A DNA stretch of 20,633 bases from assembly GCA_964387355.1 (NCBI GenBank), contig CAYLWJ010000134.1:1-20633 (forward strand), written 5' to 3'. Below the pieces are notes generated by a model, which was not told the origin of the DNA, searched no databases, and saw only the letters and a list, made by a program, of their open reading frames with translations. Below, one piece after another: positions 6,706-14,455 of the stretch. The position numbers and the translations under genes are program-made. Source of the stretch: Calidifonticultor sp964387355. GTDB lineage: Bacteria > Actinomycetota > Humimicrobiia > Humimicrobiales > Humimicrobiaceae. The first letter of the stretch is position 1; the number at the start of each line of letters is the position of its first letter.

Positions 6706-7611
6706 CTATTCATGTGCTCTATGAGGCTCATACATTAAAAGCAAATTATTTCCAATTATGTCAAAAGCCCTAACCAGTATTAATAAGCTAAGACCTGGGA
6801 AAAAAGCCATCCACCACCTTCCTGCTGACAAATATCTCATGGATTCTGAAAGGATAATACCAATTGCTGGTTGATGAGGTGATAGTCCAAAGCCTAAAAA
6901 ACTTATTGCAGCTTCATGCAAAATAGCATGTGGGAATAAAAGAAGCAATCCTACAAAAAATTGTGGGGCAACATGTGGTATAATGTGATTAATTGTTATC
7001 CAAATATTACTTTTGCCCAATTTTTTTGAAATAGCTATATAATCCATACTTCTTAGCTGCATAATCTCTGCCCTTATTATTCTTGCTAAAGATGGCCAAT
7101 GTGTTATTGCAATACCAGTAATTACACCCTTTAATCCTCCACCTAGCATAAAAGCAATTAATATTATAATTACAAGATGAGGAACCCCTAAAAAAAGATC
7201 TATCAGCCATGTTATAACACTATCCACATATTTACCCATTGTAGCTGCACAAATACCTATCAACAAAGAGATAATAGCACTAATACTAGCAGCAATAATA
7301 CCAACTCTAATGCTTAAGTTTAATCCCTTTATTGTCCTTGTTAGCATATCTCTGCCTAGCCAATCTGTTCCAAATGGGTTGGATAATGTTGGAGGCATAT
7401 TTTTATTATTTAAATTTGTTTCTAATTTTCTTTCATCAATTAAATAACCACTGACAATAACTGCAATTATAAAAATAAGAGTAACTGCTATAACAAAAAT
7501 AGTTGATTGCCGTCTATTTAATTTAAAAACATTATTAGTAAAAGTTATTTTATCTTTTGATAAATATGAGTTATCTTTTTGTATAACGCTGTGTAAAGAA
7601 TTTCTTTGCAT
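6706..7611 (-). CDS. Nickel/metallophore/peptide-type ABC permease, NikC/CntC-like
   Basis: Inner-membrane permease subunit, 301 aa. After a cytoplasmic N-terminus and one helix (~36-56) comes the OppC/NikC signature NPFGTDWLGRDMLTR (82-96), then several hydrophobic helices. The EAA-type loop that docks on the ATPases begins near MDYIAISKKLGKSNIWITINHIIPH, and EAAISFLGFGLSPHQP follows. The ATG directly abuts the stop codon of the upstream permease gene (TAA then ATG with no gap), so the two are translationally coupled. It pairs with the NikB-like subunit to form the channel. Confidence 0.87.
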   Translation of the reverse strand: MQRNSLHSVIQKDNSYLSKDKITFTNNVFKLNRRQSTIFVIAVTLIFIIAVIVSGYLIDERKLETNLNNKNMPPTLSNPFGTDWLGRDMLTRTIKGLNLSIRVGIIAASISAIISLLIGICAATMGKYVDSVITWLIDLFLGVPHLVIIILIAFMLGGGLKGVITGIAITHWPSLARIIRAEIMQLRSMDYIAISKKLGKSNIWITINHIIPHVAPQFFVGLLLLFPHAILHEAAISFLGFGLSPHQPAIGIILSESMRYLSAGRWWMAFFPGLSLLILVRAFDIIGNNLLLMYEPHRAHE

Positions 7612-8604
7612 TTAAATACTTCCCCCAAGCCTTATTCTAGGATCAACAATCCTATAAATAAAATCTGCTATAAGATTTCCTGAAAATACAAACATTGCAC
7701 TGAATATAACTATAGCAAGTAAAAGCGGGACATCTCCTCTTATACCTGCCTGCACTGTTGCCTGCCCTAGACCAGGATACGAAAACACTTGTTCTGCAAG
7801 AATCGAACCACCAAAAATTTCACTAAAGGATGCAAATTGCAAAGTTACTGCAGGTAGTGCTATATTACGTATTCCATGCCTATACAACAACTTAATTCCT
7901 TTTTCTCCTCTTGCTTTAGCAAAAAGTACAAATTCACTTTCAAGAATATCAATTAATTTTTGTCTGGTGTGCAGTGCTATATTTGGTATGCCAATAATAC
8001 TTAGGGTTAAAGCTGGTAATATTAAATGATGCAGCCTTGATATAAAACTTACATCTTCAGTAAGAACGCCAGCAGGAACTCCTAGTCCAATTGGAAATAA
8101 TCCAAGATAAACCGCAAAGATAATTAACAGAATAAGTCCAAACCAAAATGTTGGTGTGGATGCCAGAGTTAGACAAAACCATTTAATTATTTTATCTATC
8201 CATGTGTTCTGAAAATATCCTGCTATACAACCAAATACAAAGCCAAATATTCCTGAAAAAAACCAAGCTGTCCCCATTAACATCAAAGAATTCAAAAACT
8301 TTACCCTTATAACATCCAAAACTGCATTTCTATAAATCATAGATGTTCCAAAGTCACCTTTTATAATTGAAAAAAACCAATTTTTAAACTGTATAATTGG
8401 GGGCTTATCTAGCCCCCAATAATTAGCAATTTTATTATATTGTTCTTGGCTAACTCTGGTCATATCAGCGCCTATATATGCTCTTACTGGATCAATTGGT
8501 GAGTTTTTAACCATCCAAAATGATATAATACATAAAACCGAAATTAATATAACTGCTTTAATTAATTTGTTAATAACATAAAATATTATTTTTTTTGAGT
8601 TCAT
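7612..8604 (-). CDS. Nickel/metallophore/peptide-type ABC permease, NikB/CntB-like
   Basis: Inner-membrane permease subunit, 330 aa. The order of motifs is that of the OppB/NikB family: one N-terminal helix, the extracytoplasmic SPIDPVRAYIG (35-45), YWGLDKPPIIQF, GDFGTSMIYRNAVLDVI, multiple helices, and the EAA loop FAKARGEKGIKLLYRHGIRNIALP. The C-terminal FSYPGLGQATVQAGIRGDVPLL is also diagnostic. The SPIDPV.AYIG stretch resembles the nickel/metallophore subgroup rather than peptide importers. It follows the solute-binding protein gene by 67 bp; a GGAAG lies rather far (over 15 nt) from the ATG. Confidence 0.87.
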   Translation of the reverse strand: MNSKKIIFYVINKLIKAVILISVLCIISFWMVKNSPIDPVRAYIGADMTRVSQEQYNKIANYWGLDKPPIIQFKNWFFSIIKGDFGTSMIYRNAVLDVIRVKFLNSLMLMGTAWFFSGIFGFVFGCIAGYFQNTWIDKIIKWFCLTLASTPTFWFGLILLIIFAVYLGLFPIGLGVPAGVLTEDVSFISRLHHLILPALTLSIIGIPNIALHTRQKLIDILESEFVLFAKARGEKGIKLLYRHGIRNIALPAVTLQFASFSEIFGGSILAEQVFSYPGLGQATVQAGIRGDVPLLLAIVIFSAMFVFSGNLIADFIYRIVDPRIRLGGSI

Positions 8605-8671
8605 AACAAAAATTTTTTATAACTTCCTTTTTTACTATTAATAAAATATTCTTTAAAGCATTTTTTCATAA

Positions 8672-10279
8672 CTATTTCCATTTCCACTGGGATATAGTAT
8701 CAGTTACAGGCCAGCCATGCCCATGAGGCTGTATTTTTTGAGGACCTATGTCAAGATTTTCGTTTACTAAGTAAAGGTGATCAATATTAACCAGCCATGC
8801 CCAAGGTGCATCTCCTTTTGCGCTAAAACCAGTTGTTCCGTCCCATTGTGCCTTCTTCCAATATTCTATTGCTTCTTCCTCTGTTTTAGCTAAAAGTGCC
8901 TTCTCAAAATACTTATCTACTACTGGGTTAGAATAGTAGCCAGTATTAAACCATCCTTCACCCCTAGTTTTACTGCTGTAAAGATTGTACATTTCTAGTG
9001 GGTCATAGCTGCCCCATCCAAATAATACTGCATTTGAATGCATCTCTTTTTCTATATCTTCCCAACTTTTACCTTCAACATTTATATCTATCCCTATTTG
9101 TTTTACCATATCTTTAACTGCAAGTGCTAATGCTTGTCTTACTTGATCGCTTGCAGGATAAATTAATGTAAAACTTGCTTTTAAACCTTCTTTTTCAAAA
9201 AAACCATCTTCACCACGTATCCAACCACCATTTTCCATTATTTTAATTGCTTCTTCTGGGTTATTATCCTCTATGACAGTTTCTTGATTCCACCAAGGCA
9301 TTCTGTCACAAACAGTATAGGCTGGTGAACCATATCCTAAAAGAACTCCATCAACTAATGCTTCTCTATTTATTCCAACATTAATAGCTTTTCTTATTGC
9401 TATATCAGAAGTTACATCATTACCAATTAAATATCCTTCTTCAGTTTTTTCACCAGGTTTTACAAAGGGAAACATAATGCCTCTATTATCTACACTTTTT
9501 AATGCAATAAGATTCATTTTAGGAACTTTTTGATCAGCAAGTGTTGCAGGTATTGATGCAATATCTACTTGACCTGCTTTTGCTGCTGCATATGAAGCAT
9601 CTTCACTTAAAAAGAGAAATGTTATTTGTTCAAAAATAGGTTTTTCTCCATAATATTGGGGATTTCTCTTTACTATTAATTGCTGTCCTTTATCCCATTG
9701 AACAAACTTAAAAGGCCCTGAGCCGACTGGATTTTCTCCATAACCTGACCCATAGGTGCGAGATGGAACTATACCAATAGAAATTAACAAATCAACAAAA
9801 GTTGATCGTGGTTCTTTAAGTGTGAAAATAACTGTTTTCTTATCTACTGCTTCAGCTTTTTGTAATATATTTAAATCAATTACTGAACCACTATTTTGTG
9901 CTTGATTAAACGTAAAAGCAACATCATTTGCATCAAGATTTTGACCATCTGAAAATTTTACATCATCTCGTATTTTAACTACCCATTTTAAACCACCTTC
10001 AACAACCTCTATATCTGTTGCAAGGTCCTTTATTATTTTAAGATCTTTATCTCTTTTTAATAACGTACTTTGAAACAATGGCGAGCCATATCTACCCCAT
10101 CCTAATATTGGGTCAAAGCCTGACTCAGGTTCATAGCCTAAAGCGACAACTAAAGATTTTTTTTGCATTGTATTTTCTCCAATTGATTCAGTACTATTTC
10201 TACATCCAATAAAAGAAGTAAATAAAACAACAAAAACAGTGACGGTAATAGTTAGTAATAATAGATACTTTTTCAACAT
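8672..10279 (-). CDS. Extracellular solute-binding lipoprotein (SBP family 5), NikA/CntA-like
   Basis: Substrate-binding component and first gene of the importer operon. The 535-aa precursor has a Lys-start signal peptide with a long hydrophobic core and a lipobox FIGC with the lipidated cysteine at 26, so it should be a membrane-anchored lipoprotein. Family 5 features include GWGRYGSPLFQSTLL (60-74), LKWVVKIRDDVKFSDGQNLDANDVAFTF and NPVGSGPFKFVQWDKGQ. A perfect AGGAGG ribosome-binding site precedes the ATG. The GWGRYGSPLFQSTL stretch recalls nickel or metallophore-complex binders such as CntA more than peptide binders, but the actual ligand cannot be read from sequence. A nickel-type operator candidate in its leader supports a metal role. 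Confidence 0.85.
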   Translation of the reverse strand: MLKKYLLLLTITVTVFVVLFTSFIGCRNSTESIGENTMQKKSLVVALGYEPESGFDPILGWGRYGSPLFQSTLLKRDKDLKIIKDLATDIEVVEGGLKWVVKIRDDVKFSDGQNLDANDVAFTFNQAQNSGSVIDLNILQKAEAVDKKTVIFTLKEPRSTFVDLLISIGIVPSRTYGSGYGENPVGSGPFKFVQWDKGQQLIVKRNPQYYGEKPIFEQITFLFLSEDASYAAAKAGQVDIASIPATLADQKVPKMNLIALKSVDNRGIMFPFVKPGEKTEEGYLIGNDVTSDIAIRKAINVGINREALVDGVLLGYGSPAYTVCDRMPWWNQETVIEDNNPEEAIKIMENGGWIRGEDGFFEKEGLKASFTLIYPASDQVRQALALAVKDMVKQIGIDINVEGKSWEDIEKEMHSNAVLFGWGSYDPLEMYNLYSSKTRGEGWFNTGYYSNPVVDKYFEKALLAKTEEEAIEYWKKAQWDGTTGFSAKGDAPWAWLVNIDHLYLVNENLDIGPQKIQPHGHGWPVTDTISQWKWK

Positions 10280-10334
10280 AAAAACCTCCTTTAAATTATT
10301 ATCCTGTTTAAAAACTTGTATTTTAAAATTTTAA

Positions 10335-10367
10335 ATCGTGTTATTTTTTAAAATTTTGTAGCACGAT
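10335..10367 (-). promoter_or_regulatory. Inverted repeat in the nik-type operon leader; candidate NikR-like operator
   Basis: On the - strand ATCGTGCTA (10367-10359) is followed after 15 bp by TAACACGAT (10343-10335), matching as an inverted repeat at 8 of 9 positions. It lies about +5 to +38 relative to the start expected from the promoter at 10379-10407, a classic repressor position. The core GTGYTA-N15-TARCAC fits the GTGTTAC-N13-GTAACAC form I recall for NikR sites of some anaerobes. No nikR gene is in the window, so the regulator is inferred only. Confidence 0.5.
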
Positions 10368-10378
10368 ATTTTCAATAG

Positions 10379-10407
10379 ATTATATTTATGATTTTTTTTT
10401 AAGTCAA
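10379..10407 (-). promoter_or_regulatory. Sigma70-type promoter of the nik-type operon
   Basis: On the - strand TTGACT (10407-10402) and TATAAT (10384-10379) are separated by exactly 17 bp. The predicted transcript would start near 10372 and carry a leader of about 93 nt before the solute-binding protein gene. Confidence 0.7.
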
Positions 10408-10434
10408 TAATTATTTTTTACTTTTTGAATTTTT

Positions 10435-10459
10435 AATAATGCAAATCATTTGCATTATT
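10435..10459. promoter_or_regulatory. Perfect 12-1-12 palindrome, Fur/Zur-type operator
   Basis: AATAATGCAAAT, a single C, and then the exact reverse complement ATTTGCATTATT. The inner TGCAAAT-C-ATTTGCA has the 7-1-7 architecture with central ATNAT typical of Fur-family boxes (Fur, Zur, PerR). It overlaps the -35 region of the promoter for the Fur/Zur-family gene at 10516 and lies 28 bp upstream of the -35 of the divergent nik-type operon. Autoregulation and zinc-dependent control of the znu genes are the natural reading. Confidence 0.75.
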
Positions 10460-10478
10460 TGTTTATTTATGTTATTTT
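10450..10478 (+). promoter_or_regulatory. Probable promoter of the zur-znuACB unit
   Basis: TTGCAT (10450-10455) and TATTTT (10473-10478) are 17 bp apart. The -35 lies inside the right half of the palindrome at 10435-10459, so a bound repressor would exclude RNA polymerase. The -10 is weak, and A/T-rich context limits confidence. Confidence 0.45.
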
Positions 10479-10515
10479 AATAAAACTCTTAAAATTAAAT
10501 TTATCAAACTTAAAA

Positions 10516-11025
10516 ATGAAAAAGGCTAAGCAAACTGATTATAAGTATTTAGAACAATCAAAAGACAACTGCAACAGTATTGGAACCGTTACAAAACGCA
10601 AAAATAATAATAAAAATAAAAATGATAACAGTAATTTTAATTTTAATGAAAAATTAAGAAGTTCAGGCAGAAAATCAACAAAACTTGGCACAGAGTTATA
10701 TAATTTGCTTTTAAAAAACAAACAACCTCTAACAGCTCATAAAATACACAAGTCACTAAACACAAAAGTAAATCTTTCTTCTGTTTATAGGACATTAAAA
10801 AAATTCTTACAGCTTGGACTTGTTTTTGAAGAAAAAATTGAAAAGGAAAGCTATTATTACATTTCCAAAAAACATCATCATCACATAATATGCATAGAAT
10901 GCGGCAGTATAATGTGCATTCCTTGCAATTTAGACTTTTCACAGATAAATAATTTTACCGAAATTACACATCATCTTAGCTTAAAAGGTCTTTGCAGCAA
11001 CTGCTCAAAAAATAAAGATATTTAA
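10516..11025 (+). CDS. zur: Fur-family zinc-type regulator (Zur-like)
   Basis: Metal-dependent DNA-binding repressor. From the ATG at 10516 it is 169 aa. Residues 1-48 are a low-complexity Lys/Asn tail. A winged-helix domain follows, with GRKSTKLGTELYNLLLKN and VNLSSVYRTLKKFLQLGLV (86-103). A C-terminal metal/dimer domain carries HHHH (120-123), CIEC (126-129), CIPC (134-137) and CSNC (160-163). Pairs 126/129 and 160/163 match the structural zinc site of Fur proteins; the CIPC pair is extra. A TTG at 10450 would extend the frame but lies inside the operator and promoter, so it cannot be the start. There is no Shine-Dalgarno at the ATG. Fifty-one bp downstream begins znuA, which identifies the likely metal as zinc; Fur, Nur or PerR are less likely. 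Confidence 0.85.
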   Translation: MKKAKQTDYKYLEQSKDNCNSIGTVTKRKNNNKNKNDNSNFNFNEKLRSSGRKSTKLGTELYNLLLKNKQPLTAHKIHKSLNTKVNLSSVYRTLKKFLQLGLVFEEKIEKESYYYISKKHHHHIICIECGSIMCIPCNLDFSQINNFTEITHHLSLKGLCSNCSKNKDI

Positions 11026-11076
11026 ATGAGATATTTAAAAATAAGGTTTAAAAACAAGGTAATATAAAGGAGTTTT

Positions 11077-12279
11077 ATGATAATTAGGTATAAAAATAAG
11101 AAAAATAAAATTACTAATGTTAATGTTAATATAAGGAAAACAATATCTAAACACCTTCTTGCAATCATATTATCAATTTTTGTTTTATTTATTTTATTTT
11201 TTAACCTTATTTTTATCTCATGTAGCAATAACTTTTCAGAAAACGATAAACTACCAAAAGTCCTTGCAGCAGAATCATTTTTAGCAGACATTACATTAAA
11301 TATTTCAAAAGATAGGCTTAAAGTTGAATCACTGATTCCATTAGGGTTAGATCCTCATGTATTTGAACCAACACCAGAAGATATAAAAAAAATAAGCCAA
11401 TGTGACCTTTTAATTATAAACGGTGGTGGATTTGAAGAATGGCTAAAGCCACTACTTAAAGACTCAGTGAAAAATATTAAAATAGTAGAAGCTTCAAAGG
11501 GATTAGAATTTAGAATCGAAACAGAAAATAACAATTCTGAGCATAATGAATCTGAGCATCATACATCTGAACATCACACATCTGAGCATGCGAAAGCTGG
11601 TGATCACGAATCTGCCCATAACGAATCTGAAAATGAAAAAGAATTATCTAATAATTTTAACAGCCATGCTAATAATGAAAATAGTAATAGCCAAGAAAAA
11701 AAAGACATTCATAGCGAAGAAAAAAATCACGATGAAAAACATTCACATGAACATGACCCACATTTCTGGCTTAATCCTTATTTAGTAATTACCTATGTAA
11801 ATAATATAAGAGATGCTCTAATAGATTTAGACCCTAAGGCAAAAGATTTTTACACAAAAAATGCACAGGAATATATAGAAAAACTTATAGAACTTGATAA
11901 CTGGATTAAAGAAGAAGTTGAAAAAATACCTAAAAACAAAAGGCTTCTTGTAACAAACCATGAAAGCTTTGGTTATTTTGCAGACAGATATGGGTTTAAA
12001 ATTATTGGAACAATAATACCTAGCTCAAGTACAGCTTCCTCGCCATCTGCCAAGGAGGTAGCAGAGCTTATAGAAAAAATAAAAGCATTAAATATAAAGG
12101 CAATATTTCTTGAAACAGGCTCTGACCCTAAAATAGCAAATCAGATAGCAAGTGAAACTGGAGTTGAAGTAATTACAAAACTTTACACACATTCATTAAC
12201 AGAGCCTAACGGTGATGCTCCAACCTATATAGATATGATCAAATATAACACCAGAAAAATTGTTGAGTCACTAAAATGA
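11077..12279 (+). CDS. znuA: Zinc ABC transporter solute-binding lipoprotein ZnuA
   Basis: Cluster A-I (TroA-type) metal-binding protein that hands Zn2+ (possibly Mn2+) to the ZnuB channel. A basic N-terminus and long hydrophobic helix (27-47) end in a lipobox-like FISC with cysteine 49. Metal ligands expected for the fold are visible: H94 in LDPHVFEP, H229 in HDPHFWLNP, H295 in TNHESFGYF and D380 in NGDAPTY. Between residues ~151 and 226 is a long His/Glu/Asn/Ser-rich loop, typical of zinc-specific members, which favours zinc over manganese. At 400 aa it is longer than usual because of this loop. AAAGGAG precedes the ATG by 4-5 bp. It follows the Zur-like gene closely and should be co-regulated. 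Confidence 0.92.
   Translation: MIIRYKNKKNKITNVNVNIRKTISKHLLAIILSIFVLFILFFNLIFISCSNNFSENDKLPKVLAAESFLADITLNISKDRLKVESLIPLGLDPHVFEPTPEDIKKISQCDLLIINGGGFEEWLKPLLKDSVKNIKIVEASKGLEFRIETENNNSEHNESEHHTSEHHTSEHAKAGDHESAHNESENEKELSNNFNSHANNENSNSQEKKDIHSEEKNHDEKHSHEHDPHFWLNPYLVITYVNNIRDALIDLDPKAKDFYTKNAQEYIEKLIELDNWIKEEVEKIPKNKRLLVTNHESFGYFADRYGFKIIGTIIPSSSTASSPSAKEVAELIEKIKALNIKAIFLETGSDPKIANQIASETGVEVITKLYTHSLTEPNGDAPTYIDMIKYNTRKIVESLK
11527..11754 (+). repeat. His-rich repeat loop within znuA
   Basis: Encodes residues 151-226 of ZnuA. The first part is a tandem array of 4-6-residue units (SEHN, ESEHHT, SEHHT, SEHAK), and the second part is Asn/Ser/Glu-rich ending in HSHEH. The DNA repeats a TCTGARCAT-type unit, so the loop appears to have grown by tandem duplication. 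Confidence 0.75.
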
Positions 12280-12359
12280 ATAAAAAATAAAAAATTATGT
12301 TAAAAGACTAAAAATAGCCATTGACTACTCTGTTACTTAAATGAATAAAAAATAAAAAA
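12274..12359 (+). repeat. Exact 21-bp direct repeat around the znuA stop codon
   Basis: A 21-bp string starting AAATGAATAAAAAATA is found at 12274-12294, where it includes the TGA stop of znuA, and again identically at 12339-12359 just upstream of znuC. The offset is 65 bp. It parallels the duplicated cobD tail at 1497-1552. Confidence 0.75.
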
Positions 12360-12417
12360 ATACTAATTTGAAAAAATTTGATTTAAAAGAATTTGATTTA
12401 ACTTGATTTGAAAAAAA

Positions 12418-13209
12418 ATGTTGGATTTAAACGAAATTGAACCTGCAAGACTGGACGTTTACAACCTTTCTGTTAAATACAGCAATCATAATGCTCTTGA
12501 AAATATAACTTTTTCAGTTAGTCATGGCAATCGAGTTGCTGTTATAGGTCCTAACGGTGCAGGAAAATCAACTCTTTTTAAAGTCCTTATAGGACTTGTT
12601 TTGCCTTATAAAGGTAAAATTCTTATTCATGGGCTACCTCTAGGATCTCACTCTGATTGTGTTGCCTACATTCCCCAAAGAGAAGAAATTGACTGGATGT
12701 TTCCTGTTACAGTTAGAGATGTGGTGCAGATGGGAAGATATTCAAAAAGCTCAAGGTTTAAAATAAGACTTAAGCAGGATGAGAAAAACATTATAGATAA
12801 TGCTATGAAACTACTGGATATTTATTCACTTGCAGATAAAGCAATTAGCGATTTATCAGGAGGCCAGCAGCAACGAGTATTTATAGCCAGAGCCCTTGCG
12901 CAGAAACCGCATATTCTTCTTATGGATGAACCTTTTAACGGTATTGATGTGGTCACTGAGAATATAATATGGGATTTACTAGAGAAATTAAAAAAACAAG
13001 GTGTCACTGTATTAATTGCAACTCATGATCTAAATCTTGCAGCGCAAAGATTTGATAGTGTCATACTTCTAAATAAAAAAATAATTTCTGTAGGACAACC
13101 TTTAAAGGTTTTCACTAAAGAAAATCTTTTAAAAGCATACGGACAGAAAATTATGCAGATCGATAACAGTATTATTACAGACCAGTGCTGCTCTAAAGAA
13201 ATAAATTAA
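12418..13209 (+). CDS. znuC: Zinc/manganese ABC transporter ATPase ZnuC
   Basis: Cytoplasmic ATPase of the metal importer, 263 aa. Walker A is GPNGAGKST (44-52), the Q-loop region is YIPQREEIDWMFPVTVRDVV, a sequence typical of Mn/Zn (MntB/ZnuC) ATPases, the signature is LSGGQQQR (146-153), Walker B is ILLMDEP, and the switch histidine is in ATHD (H203). The tail ends with an adjacent Cys pair (DQCCSKEIN). It lies 138 bp after znuA and 193 bp before the permease gene, with no strong ribosome-binding site. The order binding protein - ATPase - permease is standard. Confidence 0.93.
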   Translation: MLDLNEIEPARLDVYNLSVKYSNHNALENITFSVSHGNRVAVIGPNGAGKSTLFKVLIGLVLPYKGKILIHGLPLGSHSDCVAYIPQREEIDWMFPVTVRDVVQMGRYSKSSRFKIRLKQDEKNIIDNAMKLLDIYSLADKAISDLSGGQQQRVFIARALAQKPHILLMDEPFNGIDVVTENIIWDLLEKLKKQGVTVLIATHDLNLAAQRFDSVILLNKKIISVGQPLKVFTKENLLKAYGQKIMQIDNSIITDQCCSKEIN

Positions 13210-13402
13210 ATAAAAAATAAAATAAATTAAATCAAATTAGTTCATGCTAAATAATTAATTTGCTTTTTAAAAAATTTGAATTCATTAAGCACGAAATTTT
13301 TTAAGTTTTTAAATTTTAGTCAATTATTCAGCAAAGACTAAATAAAAAATTAAATAAGAAAATCAATTATAAAACAATAAAAAAATTATTAAACTATAAA
13401 TT

Positions 13403-14245
13403 ATGATAAACTGGCTTATTTATCCATTTTCATATGAATTTATGCAAAGAGGTTTTTTTGCTTCTTTAATTATAGGGACAATATGTTCAGTTGTAGGTTG
13501 TTATGTTGTAATAAAGTCAATGGCTTTTATGGGTGATGCAATAGCTCATGCTATACTTCCCGGAGTTGCCATTGCTTATATTTTAAATGGAAGCCTTACC
13601 GTTGGTGCTTTAATTGCCTCAGTTATAATTGCACTAGGCATAGGACAGCTTTCAAAAATTGCAAGAATAAAAGAAGACACAGCAATAGGCATACTTTTTT
13701 CCGCTTTTCTAGCACTTGGAATACTAATAATAAGTACAATAAGAACTTATGCTGTTGATTTAAGTCATATACTATTTGGAAATATTTTAGGTGTTTCAAA
13801 AAATGATCTTATCTTTACAGCTTCTATAGGCTGTTTTGTACTTTTGTTTTTGTTTTTATTTTACAAGGAGTTCCTCATTATTTCTTTTGACAGAGTTTAT
13901 GCTAAGACAGTAAAAATACCTGTAGAATTTTTCAGACATTTTATGCTGGTTCTCATAGCACTAACCATAGTTGCATCAATACAAACTGTAGGGGTAGTTA
14001 TGGTTGCAGCAATGCTTGTAACACCCGCTGCTTCAGCCTATATTATTACAAAAAAGCTTTCCACAATGATGATTATAAGCGCATTTATCGGCATACTATC
14101 TAGTATAATAGGACTTTACATAAGTTTTTATGCAAATGTTGCATCTGGAGCGGCAATTGTTTTAACTGCTACAATTATTTTTCTAGCTTTATTTTTATTT
14201 TCACCTAAAAGAGGTATTATTTGGAGAAGACTAAAAAGAAATTAA
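13403..14245 (+). CDS. znuB: Zinc/manganese ABC transporter permease ZnuB (ABC-3 family)
   Basis: Inner-membrane channel of the metal importer, 280 aa with about eight or nine hydrophobic segments. ABC-3 hallmarks are YEFMQRGFFASLIIGTICSVVGCYVV near the N-terminus, MAFMGDAIAHAILPGVAIAY (45-64), and VGVVMVAAMLVTPAASAYIITKKL (~197-220). It begins with ATG at 13403 after a 193-bp A/T-rich gap. It is probably the last gene of the zur-znuA-znuC-znuB unit, since IS debris follows on the right. An 8-bp inverted repeat with a 23-nt loop (14301-14308 with 14332-14339) is too weak to call a terminator. Confidence 0.92.
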   Translation: MINWLIYPFSYEFMQRGFFASLIIGTICSVVGCYVVIKSMAFMGDAIAHAILPGVAIAYILNGSLTVGALIASVIIALGIGQLSKIARIKEDTAIGILFSAFLALGILIISTIRTYAVDLSHILFGNILGVSKNDLIFTASIGCFVLLFLFLFYKEFLIISFDRVYAKTVKIPVEFFRHFMLVLIALTIVASIQTVGVVMVAAMLVTPAASAYIITKKLSTMMIISAFIGILSSIIGLYISFYANVASGAAIVLTATIIFLALFLFSPKRGIIWRRLKRN

Positions 14246-14455
14246 TAATAAGTAAGACATACAACAAGCCAAAGCATAAAAACAAATCAACTCATTTATA
14301 CATTGAAATAATATAAAACTGACTAAAAGTTTTTCAATGCTTATAACAATATAACAAAAATGCGATAACTTCTAAATTTTTCTGTAAATTTCAAAAAAGT
14401 TCTTTGACAAAATGTCCATTACTACAAAAATATTTAATTATAATTATTAAATTAA

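Noticed and set aside
10450..10515. N-terminal extension of the Zur-like regulator from TTG at 10450
   Set aside because: The codons overlap the palindromic operator and predicted promoter and would lie upstream of the transcript start.
11546..11785. 79-codon frame inside znuA
   Set aside because: It is the repeat-rich His loop read in another frame, giving Ile/Thr/Lys repeats without meaning.
14301..14339. CATTGAAA / TTTCAATG inverted repeat after znuB as a terminator
   Set aside because: An 8-bp A/T-rich stem with a 23-nt loop and no T-run is unlikely to terminate transcription and may be chance.
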